From contig NZ_AP024324.1 of the NCBI RefSeq assembly GCF_018408855.1, positions 62,001-126,000 on the forward strand: 64,000 bases of DNA, given 5' to 3'. Positions 34,191 to 42,691 of this stretch are shown here, one piece after another. The translations under genes were made by a program, and so were the position numbers. The notes below the pieces were generated by a model that ran no database searches, had not been told where the DNA came from, and was given only the letters and a program-made list of their open reading frames with translations. Every line of letters starts with the position of its first letter. Position 1 is the stretch's first letter. The stretch comes from Caballeronia sp. NK8 (GTDB lineage: Bacteria > Pseudomonadota > Gammaproteobacteria > Burkholderiales > Burkholderiaceae).

Positions 34191-34543
34191 ACACCATGCA
34201 CTACAGCGGATACATCGCACGCGTCGAATTCGACGAGCGCGACGAGATCTTCGTCGGGCGCGTGCTCGGCGTGAATTCGATCATCAGTTTTCACGGCGAG
34301 TCCGTTGCAGAGCTGCGAACCGCATTCGTTGATGCAGTCGACGATTACCTCGCGGACTGCAAGGAGCGCGGCGTTGCGCCCGACAAGCCCGCATCGGGAA
34401 AGCTGATGCTGCGTATCGATCCGAATATTCATGCAGCGATCAGCGTGGCTGCGTCCGCAGCCGGCGAGAGCATCAACCAATGGTCCGAGGAAGTTTTGGG
34501 TCGGGCCGCGCGCGAGGTCCTTGCTCGCGCCGTGCACGCGTGA
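34187..34543 (+). CDS. hicB: HicB-family antitoxin
   Basis: A 118-residue antitoxin. Residues 1-65 are the HicB RNase-H-like fold (YSGYIARVEFDERDEIFVGR, GVNSIISFHGESVAELRTAF); the C-terminal part (about 75-112, LMLRIDPNIHAAISVAASAA, then GESINQWSEEVL) is a ribbon-helix-helix DNA-binding domain. It should neutralise HicA and repress the operon through the palindromes at 33885. ATG at 34187 overlaps the hicA stop. The cassette is bracketed by a 15-bp repeat. Confidence 0.92.
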   Translation: MNTMHYSGYIARVEFDERDEIFVGRVLGVNSIISFHGESVAELRTAFVDAVDDYLADCKERGVAPDKPASGKLMLRIDPNIHAAISVAASAAGESINQWSEEVLGRAAREVLARAVHA

Positions 34544-34559
34544 GTCGCGCCGTGGATCG

Positions 34560-34574
34560 CGTCAAACCTTAGCG
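34560..34574 (+). repeat. 15-bp direct repeat, right copy (after hicB)
   Basis: CGTCAAACCTTAGCG, identical to 33853-33867, lies 17 bases after the hicB stop. Sequence on its outer side differs from that after the left copy, so the repeat ends sharply. It marks the right border of the hicAB cassette. Confidence 0.75.
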
Positions 34575-34597
34575 ATCGCACTCGCTCTCTCGCGCCC

Positions 34598-34616
34598 GGT
34601 TTAGAAAAACTAAACC
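34598..34616. promoter_or_regulatory. Palindrome GGTTTAG-AAAAA-CTAAACC upstream of binding-protein gene
   Basis: A perfect seven-base inverted repeat around five A residues, 81-99 bases before the ATG of the binding-protein gene at 34697. The form, with symmetric TTTAG/CTAAA half-sites, suits a LysR or other dimeric regulator. As a terminator for hicB it is short and has no T-run on that strand. Confidence 0.5.
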
Positions 34617-34696
34617 ATCCCGCAGCACGAAGCCTCTGTACGCGCCGTTTTTGGGTTCTTACGCTCGACCTCGTTCGATGAGACGAGGAGAGCCCC

Positions 34697-35470
34697 ATGA
34701 AAAAAGCGATTGCCTGTCTGACGTTGTCGATGCTCGCGCTGTGCGCCCACGCGAAGGATGCGGCGGAACTGCGCTTCGGCGTCGATCCCTCTTACGCGCC
34801 GTTCGAATCGAAGTCGCCTTCGGGGCAACTGGTGGGCTTCGAGATCGACCTCGGCAACGAAATCTGCCGTCGCCTGAGCGTGCGCTGCGTGTGGGTGGAA
34901 ACGGCCTTCGACGGCATCATCCCCGCGTTGCAGGGACGCAAGTTCGAGGCGATCCTGTCGGCGATGTCGATCACGCCGAAGCGCGAGACGCAGGTTGCCT
35001 TCTCAACGCCGCTCTTCAATACGCCAAGCCGCCTGATCGGCCATCAGGGGGCCGACATCCGGCCGGCCGTCGAAGCGCTGAAAGGCAAGCGGATCGGCGT
35101 CGCGCAGGGTTCGACGCAGGAGGCCTACGCGAAGGCCTATTGGGCGCCGGCCGGCATCGAAGTGGTGTCGTACGGCAATCAGGAACAGGTCTATACGGAC
35201 TTGCGCTCGGGGCGCATCGACGCCACGCTGACCGACATGATTTCGGGCAGCGAGGGCTTTCTCAAGACGCAGCAGGGCGCGGGCTACGCATTCTTGGGCG
35301 ACCCCGTGACCGACGCGAAGACGTTGGGCAAGGGCGCGGCCATCGGCTTTCGCAAGGACGACGCCGCGCTGCGCGAGAAGGTCGACGGCGCGATCGAGGC
35401 GATGAAAAAGGACGGCACGTACCTCAGGATTCGCCAGCGCTACTTCGACTTCGACATATCGAGCGGTTGA
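34697..35470 (+). CDS. Amino-acid ABC transporter substrate-binding protein (Lys/Arg/Orn type), orphan
   Basis: A 257-residue periplasmic binding protein of family 3. The signal peptide ends at about residue 19 (LALCAHA). LRFGVDPSYAPFESKSPSGQ and LVGFEIDLGNEICRRL are the conserved amino-acid-site segments; DGIIPALQGRKFEAILSAMS and RIGVAQGSTQEAYA follow. No permease or ATPase gene is adjacent. A close relative lies at 37792; the two bracket a LysR gene and an M20 amidohydrolase. ATG at 34697 has GGAGAG upstream. The ligand is likely a basic amino acid or derivative such as an N-acyl or opine-like compound. Confidence 0.9.
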   Translation: MKKAIACLTLSMLALCAHAKDAAELRFGVDPSYAPFESKSPSGQLVGFEIDLGNEICRRLSVRCVWVETAFDGIIPALQGRKFEAILSAMSITPKRETQVAFSTPLFNTPSRLIGHQGADIRPAVEALKGKRIGVAQGSTQEAYAKAYWAPAGIEVVSYGNQEQVYTDLRSGRIDATLTDMISGSEGFLKTQQGAGYAFLGDPVTDAKTLGKGAAIGFRKDDAALREKVDGAIEAMKKDGTYLRIRQRYFDFDISSG

Positions 35471-35486
35471 GCGCGTCCCGGCATCG

Positions 35487-36437
35487 TCAGATCAGCAATT
35501 CGACGGAACGCAGGACATTGCGCGTCTGCTGCGAGGAGGATTCCAGCCCGTCGCGAATCGTGCCGATCAGACACGCGATGAAGCACTCGGACGCTTCGCT
35601 GAGCGGCTGGCCGCTGCGCGAGATGACGCCGACCATCGCGTCTTCGAGTTGTTCGCGCAGCGGAAACGCGCATAGACGTTCGCGCGGCGCGCTCAGTTCC
35701 ACGAGCGGCCAGGGAAAGACGCTCACCATGTCGGTCTGCCGCAGCAGCGAAATGGCGATCGAGAACGAATGCGCCAGATGAATCTTGCGGGGCATCGGCA
35801 CGCCGTGCCGCGAGAACATGTTATCGACGTTGGGTCCGTCATTGGCCGGGTCCCAGGTGAGAACCCAGTCGAGCTCGCGCAGGTCCGCGAGCGAGTGACA
35901 GCCGAGCAGCGGATGGCCTTCGCGGCCCACTACCGCGCAGGTCGACGAGAAGAGCGGCCGATAGTTGAATTCGACACCCGACGTGCCCGGCGCCGGCCGG
36001 CCGATGAAGAAGTCGAGGCTGCCGTCGCGCAGTCGCGGATTGGCGATCGACAACAGGCCTTCGAAGAATTCGAGCCTCACGTCGGGCATCTTCTCGCAGA
36101 ACCGCGTGATGGTTTCCGGCAGGAACGTCATCGCGATCCACGGCGTCACGGCGACCGTGAGCTTGCCTCGCGGCGCGCCGCGCAACGCGCCCATCGCTTC
36201 GTGAGCGCGCGTCATCTGACCCACCATCAGCCGCGCATGGACCAGCAGCGCCTGGCCCGCTTCCGTCAGCATGACTCCCGATGACGTTCGGTTCACGAGC
36301 GGCATCTGCACGTCTTCTTCGAGCTGGCGCAGGCTCTTGGTGATCGCCGCGGGCGATGCGTCGAGCAGGCGCGCCGCGCCGCGAATGCCACCGGCCTCGG
36401 CGACGGCCACGAGTGTTCGAAGTTGCTGGAGCTTCAT
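35487..36437 (-). CDS. LysR-family transcriptional regulator
   Basis: A 316-residue LysR regulator starting MKLQQLRTLVAVAEAGGIRG. The HTH is at about 20-39 (AARLLDASPAAITKSLRQLE), then LVNRTSSGVMLTEAGQALL; the TsaR/GbpR-like group is a possible affiliation. It is divergent from the M20 amidohydrolase gene across 145 bases and convergent with the first binding-protein gene by 16 bases. The likely targets are the amidohydrolase and both binding proteins. Confidence 0.9.
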   Translation of the reverse strand: MKLQQLRTLVAVAEAGGIRGAARLLDASPAAITKSLRQLEEDVQMPLVNRTSSGVMLTEAGQALLVHARLMVGQMTRAHEAMGALRGAPRGKLTVAVTPWIAMTFLPETITRFCEKMPDVRLEFFEGLLSIANPRLRDGSLDFFIGRPAPGTSGVEFNYRPLFSSTCAVVGREGHPLLGCHSLADLRELDWVLTWDPANDGPNVDNMFSRHGVPMPRKIHLAHSFSIAISLLRQTDMVSVFPWPLVELSAPRERLCAFPLREQLEDAMVGVISRSGQPLSEASECFIACLIGTIRDGLESSSQQTRNVLRSVELLI

Positions 36438-36540
36438 GCGGCGCCGGGTGTTAGCCGTTGGTTGTCACGTTCACGATTCTAGCTCTCCCCCGCCCGATTC
36501 TGTCGCGCTACTTTAGTGGCACGCCAGAGCTTCGCCTGCC

Positions 36541-36551
36541 GGATAACCCTG
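36541..36551 (+). promoter_or_regulatory. Candidate operator element GGATAACCCTG
   Basis: This 11-mer, exact reverse complement of the element at 3978-3988, lies 32 bases before the amidohydrolase ATG in a LysR-divergent region. Its position suggests overlap with the promoter or a LysR activation site. Binding is not shown. Confidence 0.3.
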
Positions 36552-36582
36552 ATACAGCGAGACATAACGAGAGACGCGAACG

Positions 36583-37746
36583 ATGAATGCTCCAGACGAC
36601 TTCCTTGCGATCCGCGATGAAATGATCGCGTTGCGGCGCCAGATTCACGCCCATCCCGAACTCGGCTACGAGGAGTTCATGACGAGCGATCTCGTCGCGC
36701 AACGCCTGCTCGACTGGGGTTACGAGGTCCATCGCGGACTTGCGGGCACCGGCGTGGTCGGCACGCTGAAATGCGGCGACGGTTCGCGCCGGATCGGCTT
36801 GCGCGCGGACATGGACGCGCTGCCGGTGCATGAGCGCACCGGTTTGCCTTACGCCAGCCTCACGCCCGGCAAGATGCACGCGTGCGGTCACGACGGCCAC
36901 ACGGCAATGCTGCTCGCAGCCGCTAAAGAGCTGGCCCGCACCCGCGACTTCGACGGCACTTTGCACCTCATCTTCCAGCCCGCCGAAGAAGGGCTCGCCG
37001 GCGCGCGGCGCATGCTCGAAGAGGGACTGCTGGAACGCTTTCCGTGCGACGCCGTGTTCGCCATGCACAACATGCCGGGCTATCCCGCCGGTCATCTCGG
37101 CTTTCGCGCAGGACCGTTCATGGCGTCCGCCGATCAGGTGACCGTGCGGGTGATCGGTCATGGCGGCCACGGCGCGATGCCGCATATGACGGTGGATCCT
37201 GTCGTCGTGTGCTCGGCGATCGTCCTCGCGCTGCAGACCGTGGTGTCGCGCAACGTCGCGCCGCTCGACATGGCCGTGATCACCGTGGGCGCGATCCACG
37301 CGGGCGAGGCGTCCAACGTGATTCCCGACGAAGCGCGCATGAACATCTCGGTGCGGGCCTTGCGCCCCGCCGTGCGCGACGAGCTGGAGCGGCGCATCAC
37401 GCAGGTGATCGAACGCCAGGCGGCGGTGTACGGCGCACGCGCCGAAGTGAACTACGAGGCAAGCTATCCGGTGCTCGTGAACGACGCGGAGATGACCGCG
37501 TTCGCGGAGGACGTGGCGCGCGAATGGCTCGGCGACGATCGCCTGATCGCCGATCTCCAGCCTTTCACCGGCAGCGAAGACTTCGCGTGGATCCTGCGCC
37601 AGTGCCGTGGCTGCTATCTGATCATCGGCAATGGCGACGGCGAAGGCAGTTGCATGGTCCACAACCCCGGCTACGACTTCAATGACGACATCCTCATGAC
37701 GGGCGCGCGCTACTGGGTGCGGCTCGTCGAAACCTTCCTCGCCTGA
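36583..37746 (+). CDS. M20 family metallo-amidohydrolase (hippurate hydrolase type)
   Basis: A 387-residue zinc peptidase/amidase of the M20D group. RADMDALPVHERTGLPYAS, MHACGHDGHTAMLLAAAKEL and FQPAEEGLAGARRMLEEGL hold the metal ligands (Asp, His, Glu, Cys-Gly-His). GSEDFAWILRQCRGCYLIIG near the C-terminus is the second ligand site. Such enzymes remove acyl groups from N-acyl amino acids, for example hippurate or indole-acetyl conjugates. It is followed after 45 bases by an amino-acid binding protein gene, so the pair may take up and cleave an amino-acid conjugate. It is divergent from its likely LysR regulator. Confidence 0.93.
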   Translation: MNAPDDFLAIRDEMIALRRQIHAHPELGYEEFMTSDLVAQRLLDWGYEVHRGLAGTGVVGTLKCGDGSRRIGLRADMDALPVHERTGLPYASLTPGKMHACGHDGHTAMLLAAAKELARTRDFDGTLHLIFQPAEEGLAGARRMLEEGLLERFPCDAVFAMHNMPGYPAGHLGFRAGPFMASADQVTVRVIGHGGHGAMPHMTVDPVVVCSAIVLALQTVVSRNVAPLDMAVITVGAIHAGEASNVIPDEARMNISVRALRPAVRDELERRITQVIERQAAVYGARAEVNYEASYPVLVNDAEMTAFAEDVAREWLGDDRLIADLQPFTGSEDFAWILRQCRGCYLIIGNGDGEGSCMVHNPGYDFNDDILMTGARYWVRLVETFLA

Positions 37747-37791
37747 CGCGCGCAGCGCCCGATTATCCATTCCCACACTTCGGAAATCGCT

Positions 37792-38580
37792 ATGAAACGT
37801 GCATTGCTTCCCGTGTTGCTCGCGCTCGCGATGGTGCCCGCGAGCTGGCCCGCGATGGTGCAGGCGCAGGATCCCCAGACGCTGCGCTTTGGCGTCGATC
37901 CGAGTTATCCGCCGTTCGAGTCGAAGGCGGCGGATGGCTCGCTCGTCGGCTTCGATATCGAACTCGGCAATGCGATCTGCGCGCAACTGAACCAGAAATG
38001 CGTCTGGGTGGAGCAGAGCTTCGACGGCATGATCCCGGCGCTGAAGGCGCGCAAGTTCGACGCGATCCTCTCCGCGATGTCGGCCACCGCGTCGCGCCGT
38101 CAGCAGATCGACTTCACCCGTCGCCTTTACAACGGCCCGTCGGCGCTGATCGCGCGTTCCGGCACGAAGCTGCAGCCGGATGCGAAGGCCTTGCAGGGAC
38201 AGCGCGTCGGCGTCGTGCAGGGTTCGACGCAGGAGAGCTTCGCGCGCACCGAATGGGCGACGAAGGGCGTCACGCTCGTGTCCTATCAGACGCAGGACCA
38301 GATTTATCAGGACCTCGTGACGGGCCGGCTCGACGCCGCGTTCCAGTCGTCGGTGCAGGCCGACTACGGCTTTCTGAAGACGCCGCGCGGCAAGGGCTTC
38401 GCGCTGGTCGGCGAGCCGGTGAACGACAATCGCGTGGCGGGCGATGTCGCGATCGGCGTGCGCAAAGGCGACGCCGCGCTCGAAGACCGCCTGAATCAGG
38501 CGATCGACGCGATTCGCAAGAACGGCAACTATCAGCGCGTGGCGTCGAAGTACTTCAACTTCGACATCTACGGCAATTGA
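37792..38580 (+). CDS. Amino-acid ABC transporter substrate-binding protein, second orphan copy
   Basis: A 262-residue periplasmic binding protein with signal peptide ending near residue 25 (WPAMVQAQ). It is clearly related to the protein at 34697: both have LRFGVDPSY.PFESK near the mature start, DG.IPAL..RKF.AILSAMS, and QGSTQE. No permease genes follow. The gene lies between the M20 amidohydrolase and a PhyH dioxygenase, with short gaps (45 and 31 bases), so the three are probably one operon. It must use permeases encoded elsewhere. Confidence 0.9.
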   Translation: MKRALLPVLLALAMVPASWPAMVQAQDPQTLRFGVDPSYPPFESKAADGSLVGFDIELGNAICAQLNQKCVWVEQSFDGMIPALKARKFDAILSAMSATASRRQQIDFTRRLYNGPSALIARSGTKLQPDAKALQGQRVGVVQGSTQESFARTEWATKGVTLVSYQTQDQIYQDLVTGRLDAAFQSSVQADYGFLKTPRGKGFALVGEPVNDNRVAGDVAIGVRKGDAALEDRLNQAIDAIRKNGNYQRVASKYFNFDIYGN

Positions 38581-38611
38581 ACGCAATCAACCTACTCACA
38601 GGGAGCGAGCG

Positions 38612-39451
38612 ATGCACGAAAGCCTGAAGGAGCGTCTTGCACGTGCCGTGACGCCGGCGCTGACGGAAGCGTTTCGTCGCGATGGCGCGGTGTGCGTGCG
38701 CAATATCTTCACGGAAGAAGAAGTCGCCTTGCTGCGCGACGGCATCGAGCGCAATCTCGCCGCGCCGAGCGAACGCGCCAAGGTCGCGAGCCGGCCCGAC
38801 GATCCGGGCTGGTTTTTCGAGGACTTCTGCAACTGGCAGTCGAACGATGCGTACCGGAGCTTCATCGCCAAGTCCGCCGCGCCTGCGGTGGCCGGCGCGC
38901 TGATGGGCTGCGAGACCGTGCGGCTGTATCACGACCACGTGCTCGTGAAGGAGCCGAACACGCGCCAGCGCACGCCGTGGCATCAGGATCAGCCGTACTA
39001 CAACATCGTCGGCGGGGACAACGTGAGCATGTGGATTCCCGTCGATCCGGTGGCGCGCGAGTCGACGCTCGAGTTCGTCGCGGGCTCGCATCGCGGGCCC
39101 TGGCTGATGCCGCGCACGTTCATGGAAAACGAGGCGAAGTGGTTCCCGGAAGGCAGCCTCGCGGATCTGCCGGACATCGAAGCCGATCGCGCCGCGCATC
39201 CGATCGTCGGCTGGGCGCTCGAACCGGGCGACATGGTCTGCTTCAACATGCTCACGCTGCATGCGTCGGGCGGCGTCGGAGGCAAGGCGCGGCGGCGCGC
39301 TTTCTCGATCCGCTTCATCGGCGACGACATCCGGCACACGCCGCGCCCGTGGCGCACTTCGCCCGAGTTTCCCGGACTCGCCTCCGTGCTGGCCGACGGC
39401 GCGCCGATGGATCATCCGCTGTTTCCGGTCTTGTGGACCGCGCGTGACTGA
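38612..39451 (+). CDS. Phytanoyl-CoA dioxygenase family protein
   Basis: A 279-residue Fe(II)/2-oxoglutarate oxygenase. The metal triad is visible as His124 and Asp126 in TPWHQDQPYYNI and His217 in LTLHASGG; the following Arg-rich stretch RRRAFSIRFIGDD supplies the 2-oxoglutarate salt bridge. Bacterial members hydroxylate many small molecules. ATG at 38612 has GGGAGCGA upstream. It follows the binding protein gene by 31 bases and is convergent with the MmgE/PrpD gene (two bases between stops). An oxidative step on an amino-acid conjugate is conceivable. Confidence 0.9.
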   Translation: MHESLKERLARAVTPALTEAFRRDGAVCVRNIFTEEEVALLRDGIERNLAAPSERAKVASRPDDPGWFFEDFCNWQSNDAYRSFIAKSAAPAVAGALMGCETVRLYHDHVLVKEPNTRQRTPWHQDQPYYNIVGGDNVSMWIPVDPVARESTLEFVAGSHRGPWLMPRTFMENEAKWFPEGSLADLPDIEADRAAHPIVGWALEPGDMVCFNMLTLHASGGVGGKARRRAFSIRFIGDDIRHTPRPWRTSPEFPGLASVLADGAPMDHPLFPVLWTARD

Positions 39452-39453
39452 CA

Positions 39454-40938
39454 TCAGGATTCCTGTTTTTCAGACTGCGTACGCATCGCACGCGACAACG
39501 CATCGAGACTCGCGGTGAGCCGTTCGACGGGCAATGCATCGAGCGACATCACGATGTCGGCCAGCTCACGCGCCGCATGCCGAATCTCCTGCGGACCATC
39601 GCCTGCCGCATCGAGACCGACCATCACGCCGAACTTGCTGCGGATCTGCGCATCGGAAAAACGCGTCGCCGATGTCCACGGATCGCCGCTCGCATGATCG
39701 GCCGTGGCGCTGAACACCGCGCCGCGCGCATGGATGTCGACGCCGCCCGGCACGCCGCGCCATTGACCGCCCGTCATCCATTCGGCGATGTTCGATGACG
39801 AAGGCTCCGCCGTGACGGTCACGCGCTCGCGGAAGGCCGCGATGCGCGCATCGTTCATCGTCGCGGCTTCATACCAGCGCGGACCCGGCGCAATCGCATA
39901 AGCAAGGGCGGCGAGCGCATGCGCATGACTGAACTCCGCGCTCAGCGGATCGCGCGGCTGCTGTTCGCGGAAAATCGGCGTGAGCGCGAACGGATTGGCG
40001 CGCACCACGACACGCGTGATCTCGTCCGGGCGCAGCGCATGCCGGTCGAGCAACTGCGCGAACGCGCTCAGCGGATGATGAATCCAGCGGCAGCAGGGCC
40101 AGGGCTTGTACGTCGTGTTGAGAATCTGCCAGTCTTCGCCGAGGCCGGCGAGCAGCGCGTGATCGTCGTGACCCGGCGAGCCGTAGAACTTCCAGAACGC
40201 GTTGTCGCCGTCGAGTATGTCCGTGAAGCCCGTACTGCCGAGCCGCGCGAGCAGGGCGCACGATACCCCGATCTCCGCGCACCAGCCGGCGTCGGCATAT
40301 TTGTACATCGGCTGTTCGACGGATTCCGCCCACCTGCGCAAGGTGGGCTGCGGCGAATTGCTGCCGCCGATGCCGAACGCGTGATTGGCCTGTCTCGTGT
40401 CGAGCCGCGCGATGTGCGCCGACGCGCCGATGGCCGCCCACGCGATCGTCGCGGCAGGCCCGCCCAGCTCGTTCCAGCCGATCACCTTGCCGTTCTCGAT
40501 CTGCATGGGCGCACCCATCCAGCTGCCGATGCGCGCACCCACATCGAAGCCAACGGCAATCGCGCCAAGCAGATCGCGGCCGCTGCGCCGGTCCAGCTCC
40601 GCCAGCGCCAGCGCCGAGAACACGGTGGCGTTGCCGAAGTGCGTCGAGGTCGGGAAGGTGTCGTCGGCGTCGAGCACGTTGGCGAGGCGCGCGTTGGCAT
40701 AGGCGGCCGCCGTCGCCGAGCTGCGCCGTGGCGAGCCGACGACGCTCGCGTGCGGCGCACCGCCGAGCGTGTTCACGTACTCGAGCGCGATCCTGCCGCT
40801 CGGCGTATCGACCGCGCCGAGCGCGCAGCCGATCGTATCGAGCAACAGGCGCTTTGTTTCGTGCACGACGGCTTCCGGAATGTCGTCAAAGCGCGTCTGT
40901 ACGGTGAAATCGGCCAGTGTCTGTGTGAGCGAGGTCAT
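39454..40938 (-). CDS. MmgE/PrpD family protein (2-methylcitrate dehydratase-like)
   Basis: A 494-residue member of the MmgE/PrpD fold, to which 2-methylcitrate dehydratase, cis-aconitate decarboxylase and several hydro-lyases belong. LLLDTIGCALGAVDTPSG, LANVLDADDTFPTSTHFGNA and TTYKPWPCCRWIHHPLSAFA are typical. The chemistry here is not known; a dehydratase, isomerase or decarboxylase acting on a di- or tricarboxylic acid is likely. It is followed at 26 bases by etfA and etfB in upstream position, so it is the last gene of a leftward unit headed by the MFS gene or by etfB. Confidence 0.9.
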   Translation of the reverse strand: MTSLTQTLADFTVQTRFDDIPEAVVHETKRLLLDTIGCALGAVDTPSGRIALEYVNTLGGAPHASVVGSPRRSSATAAAYANARLANVLDADDTFPTSTHFGNATVFSALALAELDRRSGRDLLGAIAVGFDVGARIGSWMGAPMQIENGKVIGWNELGGPAATIAWAAIGASAHIARLDTRQANHAFGIGGSNSPQPTLRRWAESVEQPMYKYADAGWCAEIGVSCALLARLGSTGFTDILDGDNAFWKFYGSPGHDDHALLAGLGEDWQILNTTYKPWPCCRWIHHPLSAFAQLLDRHALRPDEITRVVVRANPFALTPIFREQQPRDPLSAEFSHAHALAALAYAIAPGPRWYEAATMNDARIAAFRERVTVTAEPSSSNIAEWMTGGQWRGVPGGVDIHARGAVFSATADHASGDPWTSATRFSDAQIRSKFGVMVGLDAAGDGPQEIRHAARELADIVMSLDALPVERLTASLDALSRAMRTQSEKQES

Positions 40939-40964
40939 ATCGAATCATCCTGAACGAACACGCT

Positions 40965-41894
40965 TCAGAGCGCGTCCTGAAGTTGCGGCAGCGCCTCGAA
41001 CAGATCGCCGACGACGCCGTAGTCCGCGACCTGGAAGATCGGCGCATCGGGGTCCTTGTTGATGGCGACGATCACCTTCGAATCCTTCATGCCGGCGAGA
41101 TGCTGGATCGCCCCCGAGATGCCGACGGCGACATACAGTTGCGGCGCGACGATCTTGCCCGTCTGCCCGACCTGCAGATCGTTCGGGGCAAATCCGGCAT
41201 CGACGGCCGCGCGCGATGCGCCCACGGCTGCGCCGAGTTTGTCGGCGAGCGGATAGAGCAACGCGAACCGTTCTTCGCTCTGCATGCCGCGCCCGCCGCT
41301 CACGACGATCTCCGCCGCGTCCAGCTCCGGGCGGTCCGAGCGCGCGATTTTTTCATCGACGAAAGCCGCTGTACTGCTCGTCGCCACGGTATTGACGGGC
41401 ACGATGTCCGCGTTGCCGCCGCTCGCGTCCACCGGTGCGAAGGCGCTTGCGCGCACGGTCGCGCAGATCACCGGCGCGCACGACTGCACGGTCGCGATCG
41501 CGTTGCCCGCGTGAACCGGGCGCTTGAACGTATCGGCGGCAAGGACCGCGATGATGTCGGAGACGGGGTCCGCATCGAGCAGCGCGGCGACGCGCGGCAG
41601 CACGTTCTTGCCGTGCGAGGTCGCCGCGCAGAGGACGTGGCTGTAGTCCGCCGCCAGCGATGCGACCAGCGGCGCGAGGTTCTCCGGCAACCGGTGCGCG
41701 TGCGCGCTGTGATCCGCGACGAGCACTTGCCTGACATGCGCGATGCGCGCCGCCTGCCGCGCCACGTCCTGCACGTCGTGACCGGCGACGAGCAGCGCGA
41801 TGTCGCCGCCGATCGCATGCGCGGCGGCGACCGCGTTCAGGGTAGCCGCGCCCAGCGCGCCGTTCGAATGTTCAGCGATTGCGAGAATGGCCAT
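40965..41894 (-). CDS. etfA: Electron transfer flavoprotein alpha subunit
   Basis: A 309-residue ETF alpha chain, full length. The C-terminal FAD-binding domain is clear: [60 protein letters not shown] and [20 protein letters not shown]. It carries electrons from acyl-CoA dehydrogenases to the ETF:quinone oxidoreductase. The ATG at 41894 shares one base with the etfB stop. A dedicated ETF beside an acyl-CoA dehydrogenase gene (48355) in the same region supports a separate oxidation pathway. Confidence 0.95.
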   Translation of the reverse strand: MAILAIAEHSNGALGAATLNAVAAAHAIGGDIALLVAGHDVQDVARQAARIAHVRQVLVADHSAHAHRLPENLAPLVASLAADYSHVLCAATSHGKNVLPRVAALLDADPVSDIIAVLAADTFKRPVHAGNAIATVQSCAPVICATVRASAFAPVDASGGNADIVPVNTVATSSTAAFVDEKIARSDRPELDAAEIVVSGGRGMQSEERFALLYPLADKLGAAVGASRAAVDAGFAPNDLQVGQTGKIVAPQLYVAVGISGAIQHLAGMKDSKVIVAINKDPDAPIFQVADYGVVGDLFEALPQLQDAL

Positions 41895-42643
41895 CAGATC
41901 ACCTTTGCTTCCGTCCTGAGCCTGTCGACGAGTTGCGTGACGGACTCCACCTTGATGCCGCCCTTGCGGTCCGCGGGCGGCTCGACGCGCAGCGTGCGCA
42001 GCGTGGTGCCGACGGGCACGCCGAGCGCGCTGGCCGCGAGCGTTTCGAGCGGCTTCTTCTTCGCCTTCATGATGTTCGGCAGCGTTGCGTAGCGCGGCTC
42101 GTTGAGGCGCAAGTCCGTCGTGATGACGGCAGGCAGTTGCAGCGACACGGTTTGCAGCCCGCCATCGACTTCGCGCGTGACCGCGATGCGTTGCCCGTCG
42201 ACCTCGACGGCGGAGGCGAACGTGCCTTGCGGCCAGTCCAGCAACGCAGCGAGCATCTGACCGGTCTGGTTGTTGTCGCTGTCGATCGCCTGTTTGCCGA
42301 GCAGCACGAGCCGCGGCGCTTCGCGTTCGACGACGGCCTTCAGCAGCTTCGCGACGGCAAGCGCGCCCGGCGTCTCCCGGGTTTCGACCAGAATCGCGCG
42401 GTCCGCGCCGATCGCGAGCGCCGTGCGCAATTGCTCCTGCGCGGCGGCGGGTCCGATCGACACGGCGACGACTTCCGTCGCGATGCCCTTTTCCTTCAGA
42501 CGCACCGCTTCCTCGACGGCGATTTCGCAGAAAGGGTTGATCGACATCTTCACGTTGTCGAGTTCGACGCCGCTGTGATCCGCTTTCACGCGCACCTTCA
42601 CGTTGTGATCGACGACGCGCTTGACCGTAACCAATACCTTCAT
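41894..42643 (-). CDS. etfB: Electron transfer flavoprotein beta subunit
   Basis: A 249-residue ETF beta chain. [40 protein letters not shown] and [20 protein letters not shown] are family hallmarks (AMP site and recognition loop region). It is upstream of etfA with a one-base overlap, the usual order. The MFS gene ends 48 bases upstream, so all four leftward genes may be one operon. Confidence 0.95.
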   Translation of the reverse strand: MKVLVTVKRVVDHNVKVRVKADHSGVELDNVKMSINPFCEIAVEEAVRLKEKGIATEVVAVSIGPAAAQEQLRTALAIGADRAILVETRETPGALAVAKLLKAVVEREAPRLVLLGKQAIDSDNNQTGQMLAALLDWPQGTFASAVEVDGQRIAVTREVDGGLQTVSLQLPAVITTDLRLNEPRYATLPNIMKAKKKPLETLAASALGVPVGTTLRTLRVEPPADRKGGIKVESVTQLVDRLRTEAKVI

Positions 42644-42691
42644 GCTGACGACCTCATTGCGTGGCTCCTGAATAAAAAATGAACGGGATCG

